This document shows, in pieces, positions 1 to 7,583 of a stretch of 46,954 bases of DNA. The stretch lies in NCBI GenBank assembly GCA_015067705.1, contig SVLW01000002.1, forward strand, positions 1 through 46,954, written 5' to 3'. Each line of letters begins with the position of its first letter. Position 1 is the stretch's first letter. This DNA comes from Oscillospiraceae bacterium. Its GTDB lineage: Bacteria; Bacillota; Clostridia; Oscillospirales; QAMX01. The translations under genes were made by a program, and so were the position numbers. A model generated the notes under the pieces. The model made no database searches and was not told the DNA's origin. It saw only the letters and a program-made list of their open reading frames with translations.

Positions 1-119
1 CAGTGGGGTTGAGATTTTCGCCGTCGCCCCTGAAGACGCCGAGAGCGTAAGTGAGCTGCAGGGCTTCATACTGCTCAGCAGTCAGCTCATCGGTATCACC
101 GAAGGGGAGGTTCGTCTCG
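1..119 (-). repeat. Inverted repeat, left arm (at least 119 bp)
   Basis: The reverse complement of 1-119 equals 671-789 at every base I compared. The match stops sharply at the inner side: position 120 is A, giving T on the minus strand, while position 670 is C. It may continue beyond position 1. The inner boundary falls at codon 25/26 of the S-layer gene, right after the signal peptide. Confidence 0.93.
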
Positions 120-193
120 ATTGCACCGGCGAACATGGTCAGGCACATAGCCAGAGCCAGAACCAGTGCGAGAACCTTTTTGAGGTTGCTCAT
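1..193 (-). CDS. S-layer (SLH) protein, N-terminal part, expressed copy; runs off the window
   Basis: This is the start of a secreted surface-layer protein read leftward, with 64 codons visible. The ATG is at 193-191, preceded by a strong AAGGAGGA ribosome binding site (201-208) seven bases away. Residues 1-25 form a classical signal peptide: a short basic start (Asn-Leu-Lys-Lys), a hydrophobic core of Leu/Ala/Val, then Phe-Ala-Gly-Ala. The following residues, including LTYALGVFRGDG, match the beginning of an SLH (S-layer homology) domain, which usually anchors proteins to secondary cell wall polymers. Codons from 26 onward lie inside an inverted repeat and are identical to the start of the rightward S-layer frame at 672. 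A good promoter lies upstream at 266-294, so this copy looks like the expressed one in this orientation. The rest of the protein lies outside the window. Confidence 0.85.
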   Translation of the reverse strand, partial: MSNLKKVLALVLALAMCLTMFAGAIETNLPFGDTDELTAEQYEALQLTYALGVFRGDGENLNPT

Positions 194-265
194 GGTGGAA
201 TCCTCCTTGAAAATTTCCTAAGGGTTTTCCTCATATCCGAAGACATGGGAGCCCTTGGCATATAC

Positions 266-294
266 AATATAAACCACCCCCAGACAATAGTCAA
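266..294 (-). promoter_or_regulatory. S-layer promoter
   Basis: On the minus strand the -35 box TTGACT (289-294) and the -10 box TATATT (266-271) are separated by 17 bases. The predicted transcript would start near 259 and have a leader of roughly 65 bases before the ATG at 193. It lies inside the putative invertible segment. Confidence 0.75.
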
Positions 295-497
295 GGCTTC
301 TGAGGCGAGTGTAACGTAACTGAAACAAAACCCCAAGTGTTGCAACATTTCCCGTAACAAAAGGATTCTGGAGGCAATGGAGGGTCCTGTCCGCGGTGTG
401 GCTTCCCCGGGCAAATGGGACGTCGGGGACGCCGTCCCCTACATTCCCCTTGATCGAACGCCTGTTCCCTGGAAAAAATTCCCATCTAACAAGTCGC

Positions 498-529
498 CAA
501 CTTTTCTTTGTTTAGTCAAAGAAAAGTTG
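498..529. repeat. 13-bp perfect hairpin beside a GC-rich block
   Basis: CAACTTTTCTTTG (498-510) and CAAAGAAAAGTTG (517-529) are exact complements around a six-base loop. It is followed by a GC-rich block (about 545-670) whose composition differs from the surroundings. No gene ends here. It may be a dispersed repeat or an insulator against transcription across the segment; I cannot tell which from one copy. Confidence 0.6.
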
Positions 530-670
530 CCAAAAGAAACCATAGCCGGAGAGGACTTCCGCGGCGCCAGCGCCTTACGCGCCCCCTCCTGCACCCTCCC
601 CCATTTTCCCGGACTCTCCGTGGGGCGTCCCCGCCCCGCCGGACTCCGGCGGCCGCGGCCACGTTCCCGC

Positions 671-789
671 CGAGACGAACCTCCCCTTCGGTGATACCGA
701 TGAGCTGACTGCTGAGCAGTATGAAGCCCTGCAGCTCACTTACGCTCTCGGCGTCTTCAGGGGCGACGGCGAAAATCTCAACCCCACTG
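671..789 (+). repeat. Inverted repeat, right arm (at least 119 bp)
   Basis: This is the exact reverse complement of 1-119. It encodes the first residues of the mature S-layer protein in the rightward frame, beginning with Glu-Thr-Asn-Leu-Pro-Phe. Confidence 0.93.
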
Positions 790-3692
790 CCACCTTCACC
801 CGTGCGCAGCTGGCTACCGTCCTCTATCGTCTGTATACCGCAGACACCAAGGACGCATACGTTTCCACCTATAAGGCCGCTTCTTACTTCAACGATGTGA
901 AGTCCGGCGACTGGTCTGCTGCCTATATCAACTGGGCATATCTCCAGGGTGCTGTTGCTGGTGTTGGCAACAACAACTACGAGCCTGACCGCGCTGTCAC
1001 CGGCGTCGAAGCTGCTACCATGCTCGCTCGTCTCCTCGGCTACGAAGTCGCTGGCGATAACTGGGAGCTCACCGCTCGCAAGATCGCTATCGAGCTCGGC
1101 CTCGGTGACGGCGTCGCTTCCAAGGATCTCTTCGCCTCCGATCTGACTATCGGCGATATGGTCGTTATGGTCGCCAATACCCTCAACGCTAAGAAGGTTG
1201 GCGCTAAGATCACCCTCGCTGAGGAAGTCTTTGACCTCGAAATCGTTGAGGGCGCTATCCTCCTCGGCGCTGACAAGCTCGGTTCCACCGATTACTCTGT
1301 CTTCGCTTTCAAGGACGAGATCGCTGGCAACGTCAAGTACTTCATCGCTGACCTCCTCTCCATCGAAGAGAAGCCCACCACCGATGAAATCGGTCAGAAG
1401 TATACCCTCTATGTCGCCAAGACTGAAGAAGTCAACGGCTACAAGGTCCTCTATGCCGCTTACGAAGAGGACGCTAACGCTTACTACAAGACCGTTTACG
1501 GTACCGTTAACGATGGTAAGCTGAATGTCAATACCGATAAGGCTAACGACGGTTCCCTGGATGAACTCCTCGACCGCTTCTGCGTTATCTACATTGACGG
1601 CGTTGCTGGCTACACCTATGCCGACTTCGCTAAGGCTTACGGCGTGAAGAACTACGCTGAGTACAAGCTCATCGACAATGATGGCGATGGCAAGTACGAG
1701 TACATCTTCATCGAGCGCGACACTTTCGCTGCTCTCGGCACCAAGGAAGTTGTTGCTAACGTTGTTTCCTACAATGCTAGCGGCGCTTACACCCTGTCCG
1801 ACGGCGAGACCTACACCTTTGGTCAGTACTGGGATGTCGATAAGGACAACAAGGTTACCTCCATCATCGATGCCTCCAAGGCTGGCGTTGAACTGATTGG
1901 TAAGAACGGCTACACCGCTTCCAATACCCAGTACAAGTTCTACGTTGTTGGCGAGTACATCATGAAGGTTGAAGTCTGCGAAGATACTTACTTCGCTGGC
2001 GACTATGTCCTCTCCATGGGTCTGGCTGATCTCGATTCCTACAAGGGTATGCCTTATGTTGCATTCCTGAACGAGAACAACGAGCTGATCAAGACCTACG
2101 TTTCCAAGGTTGACCACAAGGATGCCAAGCAGTATGATTGGCTGGGTCATGACCTGTACTACGTTGTTTCCAACGAGAACGACGCTGTTGAGCTGTTCTC
2201 CGCTGGTTACACCAACTCTCACGAAGCTTATAAGTTCGTTGATGACGCTGCAGATGATGCAAACGTCAAGGTTACTGAGCTGACCAGCTTCTACTCTGTC
2301 CTGCCTGTTGGTGCAAAGTATGTCATGGTTGCTGAAGACGAAGCTTTCGATGCCAAGGCTACTTATGTCAGATTTGTTAAGGACACCGAGGGTAAGTTCT
2401 ACTATACCGGCAACGATTCCACCAAGGTCTTCTTTGATGTAGAGGACACTTCTGAAACCGCTTATAACGATACCACCTATCGTCCGATTCCTGTTGTTAC
2501 TTCCAAGGATACCTTTAACACCGAAAGCAATGGCGCTATCGGCTACCTTGCAAAGCTGCAGTCCGCCGCTGTTGCTGGTACTAAGGTTGATGTTAAGGTT
2601 GTTGCAACTTATGAACTGACCGCAATGCAGATTTACCGTGCATACGGCAACTGGTACTTCCAGCAGTTCGGCAACAATGATGCCGACAAGATCGACATCT
2701 ACTTCACCAAGGATGGCGTTGACTATCTGGTTAAGTACAATGAAGCTGGCAAGTGGGATATCGTTGATGCAGCCGATAAGGTGATCGGCGAGTTCCAGAC
2801 CGGCGCTGCTGATGCAGCTGAACTCAATGAGTCTCTCGTAGACGAAATTGAAAATGTTGAGGATGCTTATGTTCTCAATGCTTATGATGTTGCTAATGCA
2901 CTGAACACTTCCAAGGGCGTTATCTTCGCTTATGGTAAGTATCCGTACGGCGGCTACGCATGGCGTGCATACAACCTCGACGAGTTTGACACCGACACCT
3001 ATGGTATCGGCGGCGTTCTCGATGATTTCGCATTCAATCCGTACATCAACGACGAAGTGATCCTGGCTAACTCCAACGGCGCTCTGTACGTCAAGGCTGC
3101 TAAGGTTTCCGTCGCTGTGAACGACACTCTGCCCATGGGCTGGAGAGTTGCTAACTCCGACACCTTCATCGTCGGTAAGGTTGATGCTGGCACCTGGACC
3201 AAGAACACCTACACTGTTCAGGCTGTTTATCCGAACGGCGTGATCAAGTATGTGACTGTTCCTTATGGCGCTGATGACATCCTCGAGCCGGGCAACATTG
3301 TCTACGCTGTGAAGGATGCTGATGGCAATTATGTTTCCTTCGAGAAGATCGCTCACCTCGGCTCCGTCGAGTTCTGGGCTGACTTCGACAAGACCCCCGA
3401 CATCTATGACGAGATCGTTGATCTTGCCAAGGATGGCACCATGACCTTCGTTAAGAACTGGGGCGTTAAGGTTACCGAAAAGCTCGACCTGACCAAGACC
3501 TTCTTCATTGGTAAGGTTGTTGATGCTAACGGCGATATCGTTAACTCCTACGCTATCGACTGCGGCACCTTCGTTGATCAGTTCGCTGCTATGAAGGCTC
3601 TGGTTGCAAACGGCACTATCGCTGATGCTGACATCAAGGTTGTTAAGTCCAACACCGGCTACAACTTCGTCACCATCGAGATCGCCGACTAA
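672..3692 (+). CDS. S-layer (SLH) protein, silent cassette without start codon
   Basis: An open frame of 1006 codons ends at TAA 3690-3692. Its first 40 codons equal codons 26-65 of the leftward S-layer gene. No in-frame ATG, GTG or TTG occurs between the stop at 543-545 and codon 672, and no ribosome binding site or signal peptide is present, so in this orientation it should not be made. The first in-frame ATG (897) falls inside the SLH region and would give a protein with no export signal. Residues 1-170 hold SLH-type segments; the remaining 800 or so residues are acidic, rich in Asp, Tyr, Val and Lys, and match no family I recognise, as is usual for S-layer bodies. Codon use is strongly biased towards C/T-ending codons, as in highly expressed genes. 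A strong terminator follows. Confidence 0.8.
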   Translation, partial: ETNLPFGDTDELTAEQYEALQLTYALGVFRGDGENLNPTATFTRAQLATVLYRLYTADTKDAYVSTYKAASYFNDVKSGDWSAAYINWAYLQGAVAGVGNNNYEPDRAVTGVEAATMLARLLGYEVAGDNWELTARKIAIELGLGDGVASKDLFASDLTIGDMVVMVANTLNAKKVGAKITLAEEVFDLEIVEGAILLGADKLGSTDYSVFAFKDEIAGNVKYFIADLLSIEEKPTTDEIGQKYTLYVAKTEEVNGYKVLYAAYEEDANAYYKTVYGTVNDGKLNVNTDKANDGSLDELLDRFCVIYIDGVAGYTYADFAKAYGVKNYAEYKLIDNDGDGKYEYIFIERDTFAALGTKEVVANVVSYNASGAYTLSDGETYTFGQYWDVDKDNKVTSIIDASKAGVELIGKNGYTASNTQYKFYVVGEYIMKVEVCEDTYFAGDYVLSMGLADLDSYKGMPYVAFLNENNELIKTYVSKVDHKDAKQYDWLGHDLYYVVSNENDAVELFSAGYTNSHEAYKFVDDAADDANVKVTELTSFYSVLPVGAKYVMVAEDEAFDAKATYVRFVKDTEGKFYYTGNDSTKVFFDVEDTSETAYNDTTYRPIPVVTSKDTFNTESNGAIGYLAKLQSAAVAGTKVDVKVVATYELTAMQIYRAYGNWYFQQFGNNDADKIDIYFTKDGVDYLVKYNEAGKWDIVDAADKVIGEFQTGAADAAELNESLVDEIENVEDAYVLNAYDVANALNTSKGVIFAYGKYPYGGYAWRAYNLDEFDTDTYGIGGVLDDFAFNPYINDEVILANSNGALYVKAAKVSVAVNDTLPMGWRVANSDTFIVGKVDAGTWTKNTYTVQAVYPNGVIKYVTVPYGADDILEPGNIVYAVKDADGNYVSFEKIAHLGSVEFWADFDKTPDIYDEIVDLAKDGTMTFVKNWGVKVTEKLDLTKTFFIGKVVDANGDIVNSYAIDCGTFVDQFAAMKALVANGTIADADIKVVKSNTGYNFVTIEIAD

Positions 3693-3740
3693 TCGAATCT
3701 TCCTTGATTCAAATATCAGACTAATCCTCTGATCAAGAAA

Positions 3741-3771
3741 AGCCCTCCGGGAATTTCCCGGAGGGCTTTTT
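3741..3771 (+). terminator. Terminator of the S-layer gene
   Basis: AGCCCTCCGGG and CCCGGAGGGCT form an 11-bp stem around AATTT and are followed by a run of T. It lies 48 bases after the S-layer stop codon. Confidence 0.9.
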
Positions 3772-3803
3772 GGTGTTGTTGTTCAATTTTTCATTTTCAA
3801 CTT

Positions 3804-6017
3804 TCAATTTTCAATTTGTAAAAGCGCTCTCAATCGGATCCCCAGCGCGCTGTACCGCTTATGCCGCACGTTATTGGCCACCATGTGGGCGAACACGTCG
3901 TCGCTGCCCACCACCACGAGCTGGTTTTTCGCGCGGGTCACGGCAGTGTACAGCAGATTCCGCGACAGAAGCCGCGGATCCGCGTCCATCAGAGACAGCA
4001 CTACCACCGGATACTCGCTGCCCTGGGATTTATGCACCGTCACGGCATAGGCAAGATCCAGATCCGGCAGAAGATCCATGGTATACGCGGTCTGCCGCCC
4101 GTCGTCAAAGGTGAGGGTCATCACCTGCGCGTGGGGATCAATGGCGGTGATCACGGCGGTGTCGCCGTTAAAGACGCCGAAGGACGTCTCCCCCGTGTCC
4201 GGCCGCGACAGCACCACGTCGTAATTATTCCGCATCTGCATCACGCGGTCGCCCACGCGGAAGATGCTCTCCCCCATGCGAAGCTCCGCCTTGCCGGGAA
4301 GCGCGGGGTTCAGCGCCTCCTGCAGCCGCCGGTTCAGGCTCACCGTCCCCGCCTCCTGCTTCTTGGAGGGGCAGATCACCTGGATCTGGCCGGGATCGAT
4401 CTTGAAAAATTTCGGCAGACGCGTGGTGCACAGTTCCACAATCGTGGCGGCGATGTCCCGCCCGTCGGTGCGCTTCATATAAAAGAAGTCCCCGTCGCTA
4501 CGGAGCGCCGGCACCCGCCCCTGATTGATGGTGTGGGCGTGCATGATGATGCGGCTCTCCTGTGCCTGACGGAAAATGGTGTCAAGCTGTATGGTGGGCA
4601 CCGCGCCGCTGGCGATCAGGTCTTTCAGCACGTTTCCCGCCCCCACCGAGGGCAGCTGGTCCGCGTCGCCCACCAGAATCAGCGACGCATCCCCCGGCAG
4701 CGCCCGCAGCAGCGCGTACATCAGACTGATATCCACCATGGACATCTCGTCCACGATGAGCACGTCCGTATCGATGGGGTTCTCCTCGTTCCGCATGAAT
4801 TCCTGGGAGGTCTTGTCCTCCGTGAATACGGTTTCCAGCAGGCGATGGATGGTTCTGGCCTCCATGCCGCACACTTCGCTCATGCGGTTAGCCGCCCGCC
4901 CCGTGGGCGCGCAGAGCGTCACCCGCCGCCCCATGCGCTCGCACAGGGCGAGAATGGCGCGGATGGCCGTGGTTTTGCCGGTGCCCGGCCCGCCGGTGAG
5001 CACCATCACCGGCAGCGACGCCCCGCCGAGGATCGCCTCCCGCTGCCGCTCTCCGTACGCCACGCCGCTGTGCGCTTCCGCAAAGGCAATGGCGTCCGCG
5101 GGCAGGGGATAGGGCTCCTCCTCCGTCATGGCGGCCAGACGGCGCGCCACGCCGTCCTCCGCCTCATAATATTCCGCCAAATAACAGGCATCTTCCCGTA
5201 AAACCGGCTCCCGCACCACGTCGCCGCGCTCCACCAGTCGCTCAAGCGCCCGCGCCATGTCCTCCGCGTCCTCCATGTCAAGAAGGCTCGCCGCCACCGC
5301 GCACAGCTTTCCCGCCGGCAGGAACACATGCCCGTTTGATAAATTGTGCAGCAGCACATACTTCACCGCCGCGTCAAACCGCATGGGCGACGCATCGGAA
5401 AGCCCCAGATCCCGCGCGAATTCATCCGCCGCCGGGAAATCAATGCCATAATAGGAATCCACTAAAATGTAAGGATTTTCAAGCAGCACATTGCCCGCCG
5501 ACGTGCCGTAGCGGCGGTAAAGCCGCATGCCGATCTCCGCGGACAGTCCGTGACCGGATACCATCTCGAGAAGCCGCCGCAGCTCCATGCGCTCGTTGAA
5601 CTGCTGCTGGATGCGCTTCGCTTTCTCCATGGTCACGCCCTGCACCAGCGCCAGACGCTCCGGCTCCTCCGAGAGGATCTGGAAAGTGCGCTCGCCAAAG
5701 CGCTCCACGATCCGGGCCGCCGTGGCCGCGCCGATGCCCTTGAAGATGCCCACGGCCAGATATGCCTCGATATCCTCCGCCGTGGAGGGCAGCCAGCGCT
5801 CGCCGCCGATGGCCTTGAACTGCTGGCCATAGGTGCGGTGCTCCGTCCAGGTGCCATAGAGCTCGAAATATTCGCCCGGCGCCGCATAGGGGAAGCATCC
5901 CACCACCGTCACCGGCTCCGTCACGCCGCAGTCCAGCTTCATGACGGTATACCCGTTACTTTCGTTTGCAAACAGGATCGCGACTGCCCGCCCTTCGAGT
6001 CTCTCGTAATTGTCCAT
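3804..6017 (-). CDS. recD2: RecD2-type ATP-dependent 5'-3' DNA helicase
   Basis: This 737-residue superfamily 1B helicase unwinds DNA in the 5' to 3' direction and acts in repair and replication without RecBC. The N-terminal 200 residues form the RecD2-specific region with helix-hairpin-helix signatures (GIFKGIGAATAARIVERFG). Walker A (GGPGTGKTT) lies near residue 340, followed by the DEMSMVD Walker B motif. The C-terminal motif TVHKSQGSEYPVVV and the YTAVTRAK motif are intact, so the enzyme should be active. I chose the ATG at 6017 because GGTGGAG stands just upstream and the protein then begins like other family members; an in-frame ATG at 6077 would add 20 unlikely residues. The start lies inside a small upstream frame (5956-6117), which suggests translational coupling. 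Confidence 0.93.
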   Translation of the reverse strand: MDNYERLEGRAVAILFANESNGYTVMKLDCGVTEPVTVVGCFPYAAPGEYFELYGTWTEHRTYGQQFKAIGGERWLPSTAEDIEAYLAVGIFKGIGAATAARIVERFGERTFQILSEEPERLALVQGVTMEKAKRIQQQFNERMELRRLLEMVSGHGLSAEIGMRLYRRYGTSAGNVLLENPYILVDSYYGIDFPAADEFARDLGLSDASPMRFDAAVKYVLLHNLSNGHVFLPAGKLCAVAASLLDMEDAEDMARALERLVERGDVVREPVLREDACYLAEYYEAEDGVARRLAAMTEEEPYPLPADAIAFAEAHSGVAYGERQREAILGGASLPVMVLTGGPGTGKTTAIRAILALCERMGRRVTLCAPTGRAANRMSEVCGMEARTIHRLLETVFTEDKTSQEFMRNEENPIDTDVLIVDEMSMVDISLMYALLRALPGDASLILVGDADQLPSVGAGNVLKDLIASGAVPTIQLDTIFRQAQESRIIMHAHTINQGRVPALRSDGDFFYMKRTDGRDIAATIVELCTTRLPKFFKIDPGQIQVICPSKKQEAGTVSLNRRLQEALNPALPGKAELRMGESIFRVGDRVMQMRNNYDVVLSRPDTGETSFGVFNGDTAVITAIDPHAQVMTLTFDDGRQTAYTMDLLPDLDLAYAVTVHKSQGSEYPVVVLSLMDADPRLLSRNLLYTAVTRAKNQLVVVGSDDVFAHMVANNVRHKRYSALGIRLRALLQIEN

Positions 6018-6117
6018 AGCGCTCCACCAGCCTGAAAAGTAGTGATGTGATTCCCTGAATCGTGAAATAAATCGCACTTGCGATCAGATATGCAAAGAGT
6101 GCATCAAAAATAACCAT
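5956..6117 (-). CDS. Small hydrophobic protein overlapping the recD2 start
   Basis: A 53-codon frame starts at ATG 6117 behind GGGGGAT, five bases away, and ends at TAA 5956-5958, overlapping the recD2 start by about 60 bases in another frame. Its first 30 residues are hydrophobic and could form one membrane helix (LFAYLIASAIYFTIQGITS); the tail is basic. I do not recognise a family. It could be a real membrane microprotein, or a leader that couples translation into recD2. The good ribosome binding site and the helix-like start favour a real gene, but the tail overlaps recD2 codons and may carry little information. Confidence 0.4.
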   Translation of the reverse strand: MVIFDALFAYLIASAIYFTIQGITSLLFRLVERYGQLRETRRAGSRDPVCKRK

Positions 6118-6125
6118 GAATATCC

Positions 6126-6155
6126 CCCGCAAACAATATATGTCTGCGAGGGACT
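6126..6155 (-). promoter_or_regulatory. Imperfect hairpin covering the RBS of the small ORF
   Basis: TCCCCCGCAAAC and GTCTGCGAGGGA can pair over about 12 positions when read as minus-strand RNA (two G-U pairs). The 3' strand contains the GGGGGA ribosome binding site of the small frame at 6117. It could weakly end the riboflavin transporter transcript or modulate translation. The evidence is structural only. Confidence 0.35.
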
Positions 6156-6181
6156 TTTGGTGTATCTATGACGAATATTGC

Positions 6182-6718
6182 TCAGCCCTTGAGAAAACGG
6201 CGGAGCAGACGATATAAAAGCGCGGTGATCACGGAGTTCATGGAGAACTTGATCAGATTAAAGGGCACGATCACCGTCCACATCATATCCCGCACGGCCT
6301 GGATGGGCGTGCCGTACATGGGCGTGAAGATCAGGTTCAGCGGGATCATCATGGCCGTTGCCGCGAGAGTCGCCGCCAGAAGCGCCGCGATCGTTGCGCC
6401 GATGGATTTTTTGGAGAAATGATAGATTGTGGCGGCCACCAGGACATAGACGCCGGTGGCAAAGACGTGCATGAAGAAGCCGATGATACCGCTGCCTGCG
6501 GAAACGGTGGTCGCCTGTACCGCACAGGCCACAATGGTGGTCAGAAGGCCCCACACCGGCCCGAACATAAAGCCGGAGAGCAGAAGCGGCACGTCCGCCG
6601 GATCGTACTCCAAAAAGGGCGCGGCCGGGAACAGCGGCAGATGGATCACATAGATCAGCACCACGGAAATCGCGCAGAATATCGCCAGATAGACCAGACG
6701 TCTTACATTGGTTTTCAT
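6182..6718 (-). CDS. ribU: ECF transporter S component, riboflavin-specific (RibU)
   Basis: This integral membrane protein of 178 residues has about six hydrophobic segments and is the substrate-binding subunit of an energy-coupling factor riboflavin importer; the ATPase and EcfT subunits must be encoded elsewhere. The region YDPADVPLLLSGFMFGP near residues 38-55 is typical of the RibU/ThiT/BioY S-component superfamily. The riboflavin assignment rests on the FMN riboswitch immediately upstream. I chose the ATG at 6718 because GGGGGA (6726-6731) sits seven bases upstream; an ATG at 6733 lies within that ribosome binding site. It ends 64 bases before the small frame at 6117. Confidence 0.92.
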   Translation of the reverse strand: MKTNVRRLVYLAIFCAISVVLIYVIHLPLFPAAPFLEYDPADVPLLLSGFMFGPVWGLLTTIVACAVQATTVSAGSGIIGFFMHVFATGVYVLVAATIYHFSKKSIGATIAALLAATLAATAMMIPLNLIFTPMYGTPIQAVRDMMWTVIVPFNLIKFSMNSVITALLYRLLRRFLKG

Positions 6719-6790
6719 AAAAGAATCCCCCATACTCTGTTTTTTCGTTCAGGGCATGGAGGAAGAAAGACGTCGAAAAAAAGAACCCTC

Positions 6791-6915
6791 TGCTTCTTCC
6801 ATCCGGACTATCACCGTCGGCGCCGGAATCTCACCGGACTCTGCGGCCGTGGCCGCTCGCGGGCTTCGCAAAACTGCGTTACCGCCGATGGGGAATTTCA
6901 CCCCGCCCTGAAGCT
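6791..6915 (-). promoter_or_regulatory. FMN riboswitch (RFN element)
   Basis: On the minus strand the conserved RFN blocks appear in order: CTTCAGGGCGGGGTGAAATT, CCCCATCGGCGGTAA, AGCCCGCGAGC, GGTGAGATTCCGGCGCCGAC and GGTGATAGTCCGGATGGAAG. Stem P1 is closed by GCTTC and GAAGC. FMN binding would lower expression of the downstream riboflavin transporter. The expression platform at 6726-6765 suggests control of translation: TCCTCCAT (6756-6763) can cover the ribosome binding site ATGGGGGA (6726-6733), and the P1 3' strand (6793-6802) can compete for the same anti-RBS sequence with one mismatch. Confidence 0.97.
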
Positions 6916-6986
6916 TTTGCAGCTTTAGTGTATCACATTTATCCGCCGCTTGCAACCATAACTTGCGGGAAATCCGGGAGATGCGG

Positions 6987-7583
6987 TCAGATTTTCTCTT
7001 TTGCGGCGGAGAGCGCCGCGTCGTATTCCGCCCGGGTGCACATCACGTTCAGAGCCTCCAAAAGGCCGTTGGACGTCAGTCGCTCGGGGAGCGCCAGTTC
7101 GCGCAGCAGCGCCGTGCGCAGCGCCGCGCTGCCCGGCTGGCCCAACAGGCCGTCGGCGTAAAGATCGGATTTCCGGAGTCCCATGGTGGGCGCCGCCGCC
7201 TCATCCTCGATGGTGGCGCCGCAGGCCCGCAGGGCGCGCAGCAGCACCTCCGGCGCCATGCCTTCGACACCCAGTTTGCCCTCTTTCGAGGCCTCCTTCT
7301 TCCGTCGCTCCTTCCCCATGATATCCGGGATATAGGCGTGCTTCACAAGGGCGGGATCCACCGCACCTTTTAAGTAGCGCCGGATCACAAATCCAGCGCC
7401 GTCGCCGTCGGTCATGACGATGATGCCCCGGCGCTGGGCCAACTGCCGGATATAGCGCAGTCGCTCCCGGTCGTTGAAGATGCCAAAGCCCCCGGTCTCG
7501 ATGATGACGGTATCGACCAAAGACGACAGTGTGATCTTATCATAGCGCCCTTCCACGATAATGGCTTCCCGGATCCGGATCAT
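6987..7583 (-). CDS. rnmV: Ribonuclease M5-like Toprim protein
   Basis: This 198-residue protein has an N-terminal Toprim domain (about residues 1-90) and a C-terminal domain of the DUF4093 type found in RNase M5. Toprim motifs are visible: the glutamate in IIVEGRYDK near residue 11 and the acidic DGDGAG motif near residue 60. RNase M5 matures the 5S rRNA precursor in Gram-positive bacteria. The start ATG overlaps the holA stop codon by four bases (ATGA), so the two genes are translated together. No 5S rRNA gene is in the window. Confidence 0.88.
   Translation of the reverse strand: MIRIREAIIVEGRYDKITLSSLVDTVIIETGGFGIFNDRERLRYIRQLAQRRGIIVMTDGDGAGFVIRRYLKGAVDPALVKHAYIPDIMGKERRKKEASKEGKLGVEGMAPEVLLRALRACGATIEDEAAAPTMGLRKSDLYADGLLGQPGSAALRTALLRELALPERLTSNGLLEALNVMCTRAEYDAALSAAKEKI

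Larger units (their letters stand above)
120..670. other. Putative invertible segment: promoter, RBS and signal peptide cassette
   Basis: This is the 551 bp between the two inverted repeat arms. Reading leftward it holds a GC-rich block (540-670), a 13-bp hairpin (498-529), a sigma-A-type promoter (266-294), a ribosome binding site and codons 1-25 of an S-layer protein. If the segment were inverted between the arms, codon 25 would run straight into the GAG codon at 672 of the rightward S-layer frame, in the same reading frame. I see no recombinase gene inside it. Inversion is inferred from architecture, not observed. Confidence 0.6.

Noticed and set aside
516-3356. A 946-codon minus-strand frame opposite the S-layer gene
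   Set aside because: It is the mirror of the strongly codon-biased S-layer frame; its protein is low in complexity, has no domain, and the forward frame has clear SLH motifs and a terminator.
3780-3803. Repeated TTTTCAA-like units before recD2's stop codon
   Set aside because: They are short AT-rich near-repeats with no consistent period; they are not CRISPR or a known site.
3861-5201. A 446-codon plus-strand frame opposite recD2
   Set aside because: Its protein is rich in His and Arg with no domain; recD2 on the other strand has all helicase motifs.
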